Notes under the pieces: generated by a model
Told to the model about the DNA's origin: nothing
Database searches by the model: none
The model's input: only the letters and a program-made list of their open reading frames with translations
Assembly: GCA_031460455.1 (NCBI GenBank)
Contig: JAVKTQ010000002.1
Span: 186,001-250,000 of the forward strand
DNA: 64,000 bases
Direction of reading: 5' to 3'
From: Sporomusaceae bacterium
Lineage (GTDB): Bacteria > Bacillota > Negativicutes > Sporomusales > UBA7701
Position numbers and translations under genes: made by a program
Part shown: piece by piece, positions 1 through 8,588 of the stretch
Position numbering within the stretch: the first letter of the stretch is position 1
Layout: every line of letters begins with the position of its first letter

Positions 1-2
1 TC

Positions 3-242
3 CACAAGCCGGTGGTTGTTGCCGACAACATGTCCCCCGGCGTTTTCGACCGCTACGATATCGGCGTCCAGTTCGCCACCGGGGACAACGCCTCGCTGCT
101 GGCGGCTCTGAAAAAATTCGTGACAACCTACGACGACAAATACCCGGTTTACCGTCAGGAGCTTGAGCGCATCAACGCCGACTACGGCCCGGGAAAGATG
201 GCCGAAGACCTGATCAAAATAGCGAAGAGCAACCAGAGGTGA
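3..242 (+). CDS. C-terminal end of a probable glycosyltransferase (partial)
   Basis: The reading frame is already open at the left edge, so only the last 79 residues are visible. They look like the end of a GT-B type glycosyltransferase: a KPVVVADN strand, a short stretch around GVFDRYDIGVQF resembling the nucleotide-sugar-site loop, then two amphipathic helices and a basic tail. No catalytic motif is visible, so the assignment leans on this resemblance and on position: the next gene begins at or just after this stop codon and starts the ADP-heptose pathway. The true start is outside the window. It could be another enzyme of LPS core synthesis. Confidence 0.45.
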   Translation, partial: HKPVVVADNMSPGVFDRYDIGVQFATGDNASLLAALKKFVTTYDDKYPVYRQELERINADYGPGKMAEDLIKIAKSNQR

Positions 243-247
243 GCATA

Positions 248-835
248 GTGGATGAAAATGCGATGAAAAAAGTTGCCGAAGCCGTTTTCGACGAACATGA
301 ACAGGCGATCGCGGCAACCCGCGGCCAACTGCTCGACGATATCGTACGACTGGGGACGCTGCTCGCGCGGGCGGTCAAAAACGGCAACTGCATCTTCTTC
401 ATGGGCAACGGCGGCAGCGCCGCCGACAGCCAGCACCTGGCGGCCGAATTCGTGGGCCGCTTCCAGAAGGAACGCCGTGGCCTGGCGGCCGTCGCCCTGA
501 CCACCGACACCTCCATCCTTACAGCGGTCGGCAACGACTACGGCTTCGACGCCGTGTTCGCCCGCCAAGTGGCAGCGCTGGCCAAGGCGGGCGATGTCGT
601 TGTCGGCCTGTCCACCTCCGGCAACAGTCCCAATGTCATTAAAGCGCTGCAGGCGGCCAAAGAGGCCGGAGCGGTCGCCGTCGGCCTCGCCGGGCGCAGC
701 GGCGGCAAAATGGCGGCGATCTGCGACCTGTGCATCAAAGTGCCGGCCGACGTCACCGCACGGGTCCAGGAGGTCCACGCCCTTATCGGCCATATCGCCT
801 GCCAGCTTGTCGACGAGGAGGCCGGCGGTGTTTAA
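248..835 (+). CDS. gmhA: Phosphoheptose isomerase GmhA (SIS domain)
   Basis: Predicted to convert sedoheptulose 7-phosphate to D-glycero-D-manno-heptose 7-phosphate in the cytoplasm, the first step of ADP-heptose synthesis. The protein is about 195 residues, normal for GmhA. It shows the SIS fold with GNGGSAADSQH near residue 55, the phosphate-binding STSGNSPN loop near 120 and a QEVH motif near the end. I prefer the GTG at 248, which has GAGGTG six bases upstream; the GTG at 239 overlapping the upstream stop is the alternative and adds three residues. It overlaps the next gene. Genes for the kinase, epimerase and phosphatase of the same pathway follow at once, which supports the call strongly. 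Confidence 0.93.
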   Translation: MDENAMKKVAEAVFDEHEQAIAATRGQLLDDIVRLGTLLARAVKNGNCIFFMGNGGSAADSQHLAAEFVGRFQKERRGLAAVALTTDTSILTAVGNDYGFDAVFARQVAALAKAGDVVVGLSTSGNSPNVIKALQAAKEAGAVAVGLAGRSGGKMAAICDLCIKVPADVTARVQEVHALIGHIACQLVDEEAGGV

Positions 836-1850
836 CGACAACGGGAAGATTCTCGACCTCCTCAATAACGGCATCGGCGATATCGCCGTCCTCGTCGTCG
901 GCGACGTGATGCTCGACCGCTACTATTTCGGCGAAGTCAAGCGTATCTCGCCCGAGGCTCCCGTGCCTGTCACCCGCGTCACCCACGAGCATGCCACCCT
1001 TGGCGGGGCGGGCAACGTGGCCAACAACCTCGCCAGGCTGGGCTGCAAAGTGCTGCTGGCCGGCCTGGCGGGCGAAGACGAAGCCCGCCGGCGACTTGAC
1101 GGGCTGCTGACGGATGCCGGCATCGACGGCAGCGGCCTGCTGACCGACGGGCGACCGACCACGACCAAGCTAAGGGTACTGGGCGGTCACCAGCAGATGC
1201 TGCGGCTCGATTTCGAAGATAGCCACCCGGTCGGCGGCAAAGCGGAAACCGGCCTGAAAAATTTCATCAGCCAGGCGGTCAGCTCAGGGCGGGTCCAGGC
1301 CGTGATCGTATCAGATTACGCCAAGGGACTTTGCACCCAGCGGCTCTGCCAGCATATCGTCAGAGAATGCGCAGCCGGCGGTGTACCGCTGATCGTCGAT
1401 CCCAAGGGCCTCAACTGGCGAAAGTACGCCGGAGCAAGGTACATAACCCCCAACCTCAAAGAACTGGGCGAAGCGGCCGGCGCCGAACCAGCCAACGACG
1501 ACCGGGCGGTTAAAACCCTGGCCGACAAGGTAAGAAAACGGTATAACATCGCAAATGTCATCGTCACCCGGTCGGAGAAGGGGCTGAGCGTGCTCAGCGA
1601 CGAACACGCCGTCCATATATCCACCACCGCCCAGGAAGTGTTCGACGTTTCGGGCGCCGGCGATACGGTAGCGGCGGTGCTGGGCGCGGCCCTGGCCGCC
1701 AAAATAGAACTTATCGACGCGGCGCACCTGGCCAACCTGGCGGCAGGCATCGTTGTCGGCAAACTCGGCACCTATGCCGTCAAGCGGGACGAACTGCTGG
1801 GCGCCGTAGAACGCGAAGGCGGGCGCCAGCGGAAGGAGGCGGGACAATGA
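828..1850 (+). CDS. hldE: D-glycero-beta-D-manno-heptose-7-phosphate kinase (HldE domain I)
   Basis: PfkB-family kinase of about 340 residues that phosphorylates heptose 7-phosphate at C1. Visible are [11 protein letters not shown] near residue 25, [14 protein letters not shown] near 60 (sugar binding) and [11 protein letters not shown] near 275 (catalytic Asp and anion hole). The start is a GTG inside the end of gmhA, with GAGGAGG six bases upstream; the longer frame upstream is a shadow of gmhA. The protein stops after the kinase domain, so the C-terminal nucleotidyltransferase domain of bifunctional HldE is absent. The adenylyltransferase must be a separate gene outside this window, or another enzyme does the job. 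The stop overlaps the next start as ATGA. Confidence 0.92.
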   Translation: MFNDNGKILDLLNNGIGDIAVLVVGDVMLDRYYFGEVKRISPEAPVPVTRVTHEHATLGGAGNVANNLARLGCKVLLAGLAGEDEARRRLDGLLTDAGIDGSGLLTDGRPTTTKLRVLGGHQQMLRLDFEDSHPVGGKAETGLKNFISQAVSSGRVQAVIVSDYAKGLCTQRLCQHIVRECAAGGVPLIVDPKGLNWRKYAGARYITPNLKELGEAAGAEPANDDRAVKTLADKVRKRYNIANVIVTRSEKGLSVLSDEHAVHISTTAQEVFDVSGAGDTVAAVLGAALAAKIELIDAAHLANLAAGIVVGKLGTYAVKRDELLGAVEREGGRQRKEAGQ

Positions 1851-2812
1851 TCATTGTAACAGGCGGCGCAGGCTTCATCGGCAGCAACCTCGTAAAGGGG
1901 CTTAACGCCCGCGGACATGAAGAAATCTTGGTGGTCGACGACCTAAGCCAGGGAGAGAAGTTCAAAAATCTACTGGCGCTCGATATCAAGGACTATATCG
2001 ACAAAGATGATTTTCTCGCGGCGCTCATGAACGGGAAATACGACAGCGAGACGGTCGAGGCCGTCTTCCACGACGGCGCCTGCTCAGATACGATGGAATA
2101 CAACGGCAAGTACATGATGGATACCAACTACGTCTACAGCAAAGAATTGCTGCATTTCTGCCAGCGGCGGCGCATCCCCTTCATCTACGCCTCGTCGGCG
2201 TCGGTGTACGGCGGCGGCGAAAACGGCTTCAGCGAAAACCCCGCATGCGAGTGGGCGCTCAACGTGTACGCCTTTTCCAAACTCCAGTTCGACCGCTACG
2301 TGCGGCGGGTGATGGCGGGCGCGACGGCGCAGATCGTAGGCCTCAGGTACTTCAACGTCTACGGGCCGCAGGAAAACCACAAGGGGCGCATGGCCTCGGT
2401 AGCCTTCCACTTTTTCCACCAGCTCAAAAAAGACGGCGTGGTCAGGTTGTTCAAGGGCACCGAAGGCTACGGCGACGGCGAACAGAAGCGGGACTTCGTC
2501 TATGTAAAAGACGTCGTCGATGTCAACCTGTTTTTCTACGACAACCCAACCCAAAGCGGCATCTTCAACTGCGGCACCGGTCGGGCCAACACGTTCAACG
2601 CGGTTGCCAACGCCACGGTCAAAGCTCTCGGCGGCGGGAAGATCGAATACATCGATTTCCCCGAGACGCTCAAAGGAAAATACCAGAACTTCACCGAAGC
2701 CGATCTTACGCAGCTCAAAGCGGCCGGCTACGATAAGCTCTTCACCGACCTCGACGCAGCGGTGGCCGACTACTACCGGTACCTCGAAACCGGCGGCTAC
2801 CTGAGCCGGTGA
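1847..2812 (+). CDS. hldD: ADP-L-glycero-D-manno-heptose 6-epimerase
   Basis: Extended short-chain dehydrogenase that epimerises ADP-D,D-heptose to ADP-L,D-heptose, the donor for LPS inner core. The Rossmann motif [10 protein letters not shown] sits at residues 5-14; the catalytic set is seen as SSASVYG and the YAFSK motif (Tyr-x3-Lys). Its 321 residues fit the HldD family closely. The ATG overlaps the kinase stop (ATGA) and the stop overlaps the gmhB start (GTGA), which implies translational coupling through the heptose operon. Homology to GalE-type epimerases is shared, but the heptose context and the internal signature around DGACSDT make HldD the clear choice. Confidence 0.95.
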   Translation: MIIVTGGAGFIGSNLVKGLNARGHEEILVVDDLSQGEKFKNLLALDIKDYIDKDDFLAALMNGKYDSETVEAVFHDGACSDTMEYNGKYMMDTNYVYSKELLHFCQRRRIPFIYASSASVYGGGENGFSENPACEWALNVYAFSKLQFDRYVRRVMAGATAQIVGLRYFNVYGPQENHKGRMASVAFHFFHQLKKDGVVRLFKGTEGYGDGEQKRDFVYVKDVVDVNLFFYDNPTQSGIFNCGTGRANTFNAVANATVKALGGGKIEYIDFPETLKGKYQNFTEADLTQLKAAGYDKLFTDLDAAVADYYRYLETGGYLSR

Positions 2813-3333
2813 CGGGGGCCGAAGCTGGGCGGCCGGCAGCTTTCCTCGACCGCGACGGCGTGCTCAACGTCGACAAGGGGTATCTGTTCCGCAGCGAGGA
2901 ATTTGAATGGATACCGGGCGCGATCGAGGCGGTAAAACTTCTTAACGCCCGCGGTTATCTTGTATTCGTGGTGACGAATCAGAGCGGAGTCGCCCGCGGC
3001 TACTACGGCGAGGAAGACGTAATCCGCCTGCACGACTGGATGAACGGTGAGCTCGCCAGGCACGGCACCCGTATCGACAAGTTTTATTATTGCCCCCACT
3101 ATACCGAGGGCACGGCCCTTGAATACGTCACGGCCTGCCAGTGCCGAAAGCCATTGCCGGGACTCATACTGGCCGCGTTCGCCGAATGGGCAATCGACCG
3201 GGAGAAGTCCTTCCTGATCGGGGACAAGGATTCGGATATCGCAGCAGCCGCGGCAGCGGGAATACAGGGCTATAAGTTCGCCGCCGGAAATCTGGCCGAA
3301 TTTCTTCAGACATCGAATGCTATCCGGGAATAG
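2809..3333 (+). CDS. gmhB: D-glycero-beta-D-manno-heptose 1,7-bisphosphate 7-phosphatase
   Basis: HAD-superfamily phosphatase of 174 residues that removes the 7-phosphate from heptose 1,7-bisphosphate. Motif I DRDGV is at residues 14-18, motif II is TNQSG, and motif III/IV lie at CRKP and IGDKDSD. A zinc loop is visible as C-x-H followed by C-x-C (CPH and CQC), typical of GmhB rather than of histidinol-phosphatase. The GTG start overlaps the hldD stop. With gmhA, the kinase and hldD this gives four of the five ADP-heptose steps in one operon; only the adenylyl transfer is missing from the window. Confidence 0.93.
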   Translation: MTGAEAGRPAAFLDRDGVLNVDKGYLFRSEEFEWIPGAIEAVKLLNARGYLVFVVTNQSGVARGYYGEEDVIRLHDWMNGELARHGTRIDKFYYCPHYTEGTALEYVTACQCRKPLPGLILAAFAEWAIDREKSFLIGDKDSDIAAAAAAGIQGYKFAAGNLAEFLQTSNAIRE

Positions 3334-3345
3334 GGTGAAAAAAAC

Positions 3346-4377
3346 TTGTATCAGAAGATTCTCGTCATCAACCTCATGCACATCGGCGACCTGCTGCTCG
3401 TCACGCCGGTGCTGCGGACACTCAGGAGCAATTTCCCGGCGGCCCGCATCGCCCTGCTCGCCGACGCCAAAATCGCCGACCTGGTGAAATATAACAAGAA
3501 CATCGATCAACTGATCGCCATCGACAAAAAAGGATATCACGACAAACTGTGGAATTACATAAAACTAATCCGGGAAATCAGACGGGAAAAGTTCGATCTG
3601 GTCATCAACCTGCATCGCAACGAGCGGGCGTCTTTCCTGGCCGGGCTGAGCGGGGCGGACAAGATCGTCGGCTACTCGACCCTCGGACCGCACGTCTTGT
3701 TCGACAAGGTGATGGAAAACCGCAAAAGGATCAAGCATCAGGTCGAGGCTCATTTCGACGTACTGCGGGAGGCTTTGGGAATTACGGCGATTGACGACCG
3801 GGGCATCGAGATGTGGCTGGACGAGCCCGCCGAAGCCGAGGCCGCGCGGCTGTGGACGGAGGAATTCGGGACAGACGGAACGCCGGTAGTAGGCCTGAAC
3901 AGCGGAGCGAGCTGGCCGACCAAGCGGTGGCCGAAGGAATATTTCGCCGACCTGGCCGACAGGCTGCTCGACGCAGGCTACGGAGTTGCGTTCTTCGGCG
4001 GGCCGATGGATGTCGAGCTAGTCCGGGAAACGGTGGCGCTGATGAGCAATGCCGGCCATCCCAAGCTGACCGTCTTTACCGGCCGGGTCAACCTGCTGGT
4101 ACTTGCGGCGCTGCTTAAAAAATGCGCCGCCCTCGTCACCAACGACTCAGGCCCGATGCACATCGCCGTGGCAATGGACGTGCCGCTGGTATCGATATTC
4201 GGCGCATCCCCGGTCACGGGCTTCTCACCTTACAACGACAAAAGCGTCGTCATCAAATCTGACGCCGACTGCCACCCGTGCTACGAGCACCACTGCGACA
4301 CCCTCCACTGCATGACAGGCATCAGCGTCGACAAGATTCTCGCAGCGACCTTAGAAATTATCGAGAAAAACAAGTAA
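3346..4377 (+). CDS. GT9 family heptosyltransferase
   Basis: Glycosyltransferase family 9 protein of 343 residues, predicted to transfer L,D-heptose from ADP-heptose to the Kdo or heptose of the LPS inner core at the cytoplasmic face of the membrane. The family's N-terminal pattern HIGDLLLVTPVLRTL is at residues 11-25, the GLNSGASWPTKRWP nucleotide region near 180 and the C-terminal NDSGPMH donor-site motif near 265. The start is TTG with AGGGTG eight bases upstream; no ATG or GTG in frame gives a better site. It follows gmhB by 12 bases. Whether it is WaaC-, WaaF- or WaaQ-like cannot be told from sequence alone. Confidence 0.88.
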   Translation: MYQKILVINLMHIGDLLLVTPVLRTLRSNFPAARIALLADAKIADLVKYNKNIDQLIAIDKKGYHDKLWNYIKLIREIRREKFDLVINLHRNERASFLAGLSGADKIVGYSTLGPHVLFDKVMENRKRIKHQVEAHFDVLREALGITAIDDRGIEMWLDEPAEAEAARLWTEEFGTDGTPVVGLNSGASWPTKRWPKEYFADLADRLLDAGYGVAFFGGPMDVELVRETVALMSNAGHPKLTVFTGRVNLLVLAALLKKCAALVTNDSGPMHIAVAMDVPLVSIFGASPVTGFSPYNDKSVVIKSDADCHPCYEHHCDTLHCMTGISVDKILAATLEIIEKNK

Positions 4378-4402
4378 TCGGTTGTGTATTGGGAGAGGTA
4401 AA

Positions 4403-5575
4403 ATGCCAGCAATCGCCCGGTTGGATGCCATTATCAAATATCTGGTGCTTGCCTTCGCCGCCGTGATGGGCTTTACCCGCGGCGGCATTCATACTGTTGT
4501 CTGGCTGCTGACCGTGGCTGCGATAGTCCGTTACGCCTGGCGGCCTTTCCCCATATTGCCGGATAAAAACCTCCAGAGAGCGGTGCTGGTCTTCTTCGCC
4601 GCGCTTCTAGTGGCGGCGGCATTTTCCGGCGACAAAGCAGCCAGTTTCACATTTATAGGTTTAACCGCCGTAAAATTTTTGCCGCTGATTATTGTCGTGG
4701 CATTCGTCAGGGAACGGAAGCTTTGCGAACAGGCGACTCTCTTGATGGCTGGCTCAATGCTTCTCGGCTCAGCGATTGTCATCTGGCAGGGTTTACATGG
4801 TGTGGGGCGGGTTAATGGTTTGCGGGGTGTAATGGACTTCGCCGGCATCGTCGGGCTGATGATACCGGTGCTGCTGGTCAAGGGTCTTGAAGAAAACACG
4901 GCCAGCACGAAGCGCTTGCTTTTCCTCACAGCGGCGGCGGCGGCGATGGCAGCGATGATGTTCAACGGCACCCGGGCGGTATGGGTGACGGTGGTTGTCA
5001 CATGTGTGTTGTATGTAATAATAAGTCTGATTATTAACGGCAAAAAAAGTATCAAAGCGACGTCAATTGTATGCGCAATGTTACTGACAATCGCGCTTGC
5101 TTTCGCATACACACCCAGCCTTAATGCCCGCCTGCATACGATAACAGATACCAACTTTAGATCAAATCGCGAGAGAATAGTGATGTGGCAGTACGCGGTT
5201 AATGTGTTCAAGGATCACACGCTACTGGGGGTTGGCCCGGCGACATTGCCGGCGCTGGCGATGTCGCCGGCGGAAGAGGAGAAACGCAAATATAAACCGT
5301 ATGGGCACGTACACAACAATGTGCTGCAATTAGCTGCAGAGAGCGGGATTATCGGCGGAATAGCCTACTTCTTCCTGTTTTTTACGATCCTGAAGAACGC
5401 GGCTGTTAAGATGCGGCAAGTGGCGACGCGGAGCTGGGCGCTGATCGCCTTCCTGTGCACGACCGACTTCCTGCTTCACGGGATGTTCGACTATATTCTC
5501 GGCATCCCGACGATTATGTACAGCTATTGGTTCATTATCGGGCTGGCCGTGAGTAATTTGTTCCAGATAAAGTAA
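4403..5575 (+). CDS. O-antigen ligase / polymerase-like membrane protein
   Basis: Polytopic membrane protein of about 390 residues with roughly ten hydrophobic segments and one large periplasmic loop between about residues 245 and 320 that contains the Wzy_C-type features R-x3-W and GVGP followed by HVHNNVLQLAAESG. This is the pattern of WaaL O-antigen ligases and of related Wzy polymerases. I chose the ATG at 4403 because GGGAGAGG sits just upstream; a start at 4382 lacks a site. Placed at the end of the heptose/core operon, ligation of O-antigen to core is the more likely role. It is the last gene before the AT-rich block begins. Confidence 0.8.
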   Translation: MPAIARLDAIIKYLVLAFAAVMGFTRGGIHTVVWLLTVAAIVRYAWRPFPILPDKNLQRAVLVFFAALLVAAAFSGDKAASFTFIGLTAVKFLPLIIVVAFVRERKLCEQATLLMAGSMLLGSAIVIWQGLHGVGRVNGLRGVMDFAGIVGLMIPVLLVKGLEENTASTKRLLFLTAAAAAMAAMMFNGTRAVWVTVVVTCVLYVIISLIINGKKSIKATSIVCAMLLTIALAFAYTPSLNARLHTITDTNFRSNRERIVMWQYAVNVFKDHTLLGVGPATLPALAMSPAEEEKRKYKPYGHVHNNVLQLAAESGIIGGIAYFFLFFTILKNAAVKMRQVATRSWALIAFLCTTDFLLHGMFDYILGIPTIMYSYWFIIGLAVSNLFQIK

Positions 5576-5793
5576 ACACCTGGGGGATATTCGCTTGCTA
5601 TGAATAAGAAGCTATGGCTTAATCGAAAGAAAGCCTGTAATTAGCTCGGCGGTTTAGATTGATCTCGCCAAGTATTAAGAATCCTTCTTCTTAGGGGCTC
5701 CACAGAACAAGTTGGAGGTTATTCTTAGTATATGTCGAATAAACTAGAATACTAATAGCTCGGTAGTAAAGAAACCAGGAGAGGAAAAGTAAT
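5576..5793. other. Intergenic junction, start of the AT-rich block
   Basis: No gene is seen in these 218 bases. Base composition drops from GC-rich to AT-rich across the stretch. It holds an inverted repeat TTAGTAT / ATACTAA (5725-5731 and 5749-5755) separated by 17 bases, and a possible -10 element TAGAAT at 5745 with only a poor -35 match. A purine-rich ribosome site lies just before the next ATG. I read it as the likely promoter region of the next operon, but the promoter itself is weakly supported. Confidence 0.4.
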
Positions 5794-6672
5794 ATGGTTG
5801 AGAGTCCAGTTACGTGGATAATGCTACCCGCATTTAATGAGGAGGTAGCCTTAAAAAGCCTATTGCCCAAGATTCACCAAGTATTTAATGATCAAGGACG
5901 TAGATATCGCATTGTTGTTGTTAATGATGGAAGTACTGACAACTCTCAGGCAATACTCGATCAACTTGCCCAAAGTATTCACCTCGACGTAGTTACCCAT
6001 TGTATCAATCGAGGTCTTGGCGAAACCGAAAGAGATGGTTTTGAGTATATTGCAGCGAGATGTAGCCCGATGGACAGTATTGTAAGATTGGATTGTGATG
6101 ATACGCATGAACCGAGTTATATTTTTTGCTTGCTTGACAAACTGGATGAGGGATTTGATGTAGTTATTGCTTCTCGCTTTCAGGAAGGAGGCGGTCAAGT
6201 TGGTGTAAACGCGTACCGTGCCACCATTAGTTATTTGGCCAATTTATTTATGAAAGTATTGTTTAATATTCCGCAAATTCGCGAATATTCTTGCGGTTAT
6301 CGTGCTTATCGGGCAAAAGCAATTCAGTCGGCAGTATTGGTGTTTGGTAATGGATTTATTCAATTGAAAGGGTTAGGTTTTACTTCGACTCTTGAAACAA
6401 TTGTCAAGCTAAAGTTACTTGGTTGTAGCTTCGCAGAAGTACCTTTTGTATTACGATATGATAAGAAAACTAGCGTTAGTAAAATGATAAGTAGTGTCAC
6501 AACACTAGGGTATTTTACAATGGCGATACTATATCACTGGCCTTGGGGTGGATGGCGTTATTTTTATGGTAATCTTGCCGAGACTTATCAAAAGAACCCG
6601 GAATATGCCGTTAATGCATACCGCCCCGGTATGTTGAAGCGCAGTAGTGTATGCCGGATTGGCGGAGGCTGA
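5794..6672 (+). CDS. GT2 family glycosyltransferase
   Basis: Family 2 glycosyltransferase of 292 residues. The GT-A fold shows PAFNEE near residue 12, VVNDGSTDNS near 47 (nucleotide-binding Asp) and RLDCDDTH near 105 (metal-binding DxD-like), then a conserved SRF and GYRAYR region of the polyprenyl-phosphate-sugar synthase type. The C-terminal part has hydrophobic patches but no clear pair of membrane helices, so it may associate peripherally. A GGAGAGG site precedes the ATG. It heads the AT-rich block and lies two bases before the asparagine-synthase-like gene. Donor and acceptor are unknown. Confidence 0.85.
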   Translation: MVESPVTWIMLPAFNEEVALKSLLPKIHQVFNDQGRRYRIVVVNDGSTDNSQAILDQLAQSIHLDVVTHCINRGLGETERDGFEYIAARCSPMDSIVRLDCDDTHEPSYIFCLLDKLDEGFDVVIASRFQEGGGQVGVNAYRATISYLANLFMKVLFNIPQIREYSCGYRAYRAKAIQSAVLVFGNGFIQLKGLGFTSTLETIVKLKLLGCSFAEVPFVLRYDKKTSVSKMISSVTTLGYFTMAILYHWPWGGWRYFYGNLAETYQKNPEYAVNAYRPGMLKRSSVCRIGGG

Positions 6673-6674
6673 AT

Positions 6675-8585
6675 ATGTGCGGAGTATGCGGCATTGTTGG
6701 CGATTCTACGGGAATGCAGGGCGACGAAATCACTGTACGCAGAATGATGAATCGCTTGGCTCATCGCGGCCCTGACGGTGAGGGATTTATTTCCGGAAAT
6801 GAATTCATGTTTGGCCATAAGCGGCTCGCTATAATTGATTTGGAATACGGTGCTCAGCCGATGCAAACGGAAGACGGCCTGATTACGATAGTATTTAACG
6901 GCGAAATCTATAATTATATTGAACTGCGACAAGAGCTTTCACGTAAAGGCTTCAAGTTCAAGACATTCTCCGATACCGAAGTGTTGCTACGCCTTTACGA
7001 AGCAGAACAGGAAGACTGTCTCAAACGCTTGACGGGAATGTTCGCCTTTGCCATTTTTGACAACAGGAGGAAGTGTTTTTTTGCAGCACGCGACCACTTT
7101 GGGATAAAGCCGTTTTATTATTCGTTTCTCCCAGATGGACGCTTGGTTTTTGCATCCGAGATCAAGGCTCTGTTTGAGTCAAAAGGCATAAATGCAAAAC
7201 CGGATATGGAAGCGGTTTCGGAGTATCTAACATTCCAGTTCTGCTTTGGTGATAAGACATTATTTGCGGGAATTAGTAAACTAGAGCCCGGACAATACAT
7301 GCTTTGGGACTTAGCGAGCTCCAGCAATCCGATTAAACGATTCTATTGGCAACAGAAATACGAGATAGATACTTATCATACCGAGGAGTATTTTTTTGAC
7401 ACGCTTCTGCTTTTGCTGCAAGACTCGATGCGCCAGCAATTACGGAGCGACGTACCTGTAGGCGTCTACCTTAGCGGTGGCCTAGATTCCAGCACGGTGG
7501 CGTCATTGGCATCAATTCATTACGGCAAGGGCTTGAAATGCTTTAACGGCAAATTTGCCGAAGGCCCGGCCTACGACGAAAGCTACTATGCAGGCATTGT
7601 AGCTGACTCTGTGCAGGGAACCCTTTACCAATCAATAATAACCGCAGAAAACCTCGTCGAATATTTGCCGCGACTTATCTACCACCTCGACGAACCGGTA
7701 GCCGGGCCAGGCTTGCTTCCGCAATATATCGTCTCTTCGCAGGCTGCCGGCGAAGTCAAAGTCGTCCTTGGCGGCCAAGGCGGCGACGAAGTGTTTGGCG
7801 GCTACGCTCGCTACTTAGTTGCTTACCTGGAGCAATGTATAAAGGGCTCGATTTATCAGACACAGGAAGAAGGCCGCCATGTAGTCACTCTTAGCAATAT
7901 AATTGCCAGTTTGCCATTGCTGAAACAATATGTTCCGATGATAAAAAACTTCTGGGACGAAGGCCTCTTTGACTCGATGGATGCAAGGTATTTCCGGCTT
8001 ATCAACCGCAGCCACGACTTGAAGGCGCTGCTTGCCGAAGAGGCGATCGCAGACTACAGAGAAGAGCAGATGTTTGAAAAGTTTTCCAACCACTTTAACT
8101 CTTCAAAGACCACGTCATACCTAAATAAAATGCTTCATTTTGACCAGACCACTTTATTACCGGCCCTTCTGCAAATCGAAGATAGAGTCAGTATGGCCGT
8201 ATCATTGGAATCGCGTGTTCCCTTGCTTGATCATAGAATTGTCGATTTAGCAAATACCATGCCGCCGACCTTGAAATTCAAAAATGGGCAACCCAAATTC
8301 GTACTTTCTCACGTCATGAAGAATCTTCTACCGCCGGAAATCGTCAACCGCAAAGACAAGATGGGATTCCCGGTTCCGATAAAAGAATGGCTGCAGAAAG
8401 GCCCTGTTCGCGAATTTGCTTACGACACTCTGCTTAGCGATGCCGCTCGCCAACGAGGGCTTTACAATACTGATAATGTGCGTAAGGCATTAACAGCTGA
8501 AAGCTCTTATGGGCGCCAGATATGGGGTCTATTGTGCCTCGAACTATGGTTTGGCATCTACATTGACCGCCAAGGTGCGGCGTAA
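6675..8585 (+). CDS. Asparagine synthase-like glutamine amidotransferase
   Basis: Two-domain protein of 636 residues. The start is placed at the ATG that gives MCGVCGIVG, because Cys2 must become the N-terminal nucleophile after Met removal; the longer frame from 6651 would bury it. The class II glutaminase domain covers roughly residues 2-200 and the synthetase domain follows with the PP-loop SGGLDSS near 272. In surface-polysaccharide clusters such proteins are thought to amidate carboxyl groups of uronic acids rather than make asparagine. Its place between a GT2 and a deacetylase-like gene favours sugar modification, but a general AsnB role cannot be excluded. Confidence 0.85.
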   Translation: MCGVCGIVGDSTGMQGDEITVRRMMNRLAHRGPDGEGFISGNEFMFGHKRLAIIDLEYGAQPMQTEDGLITIVFNGEIYNYIELRQELSRKGFKFKTFSDTEVLLRLYEAEQEDCLKRLTGMFAFAIFDNRRKCFFAARDHFGIKPFYYSFLPDGRLVFASEIKALFESKGINAKPDMEAVSEYLTFQFCFGDKTLFAGISKLEPGQYMLWDLASSSNPIKRFYWQQKYEIDTYHTEEYFFDTLLLLLQDSMRQQLRSDVPVGVYLSGGLDSSTVASLASIHYGKGLKCFNGKFAEGPAYDESYYAGIVADSVQGTLYQSIITAENLVEYLPRLIYHLDEPVAGPGLLPQYIVSSQAAGEVKVVLGGQGGDEVFGGYARYLVAYLEQCIKGSIYQTQEEGRHVVTLSNIIASLPLLKQYVPMIKNFWDEGLFDSMDARYFRLINRSHDLKALLAEEAIADYREEQMFEKFSNHFNSSKTTSYLNKMLHFDQTTLLPALLQIEDRVSMAVSLESRVPLLDHRIVDLANTMPPTLKFKNGQPKFVLSHVMKNLLPPEIVNRKDKMGFPVPIKEWLQKGPVREFAYDTLLSDAARQRGLYNTDNVRKALTAESSYGRQIWGLLCLELWFGIYIDRQGAA

Positions 8586-8588
8586 ATT

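Noticed and set aside
5725-5755. TTAGTAT / ATACTAA inverted repeat as an attachment site of a mobile element
   Set aside because: No integrase, tRNA end or second copy at the far edge of the AT-rich block was found.
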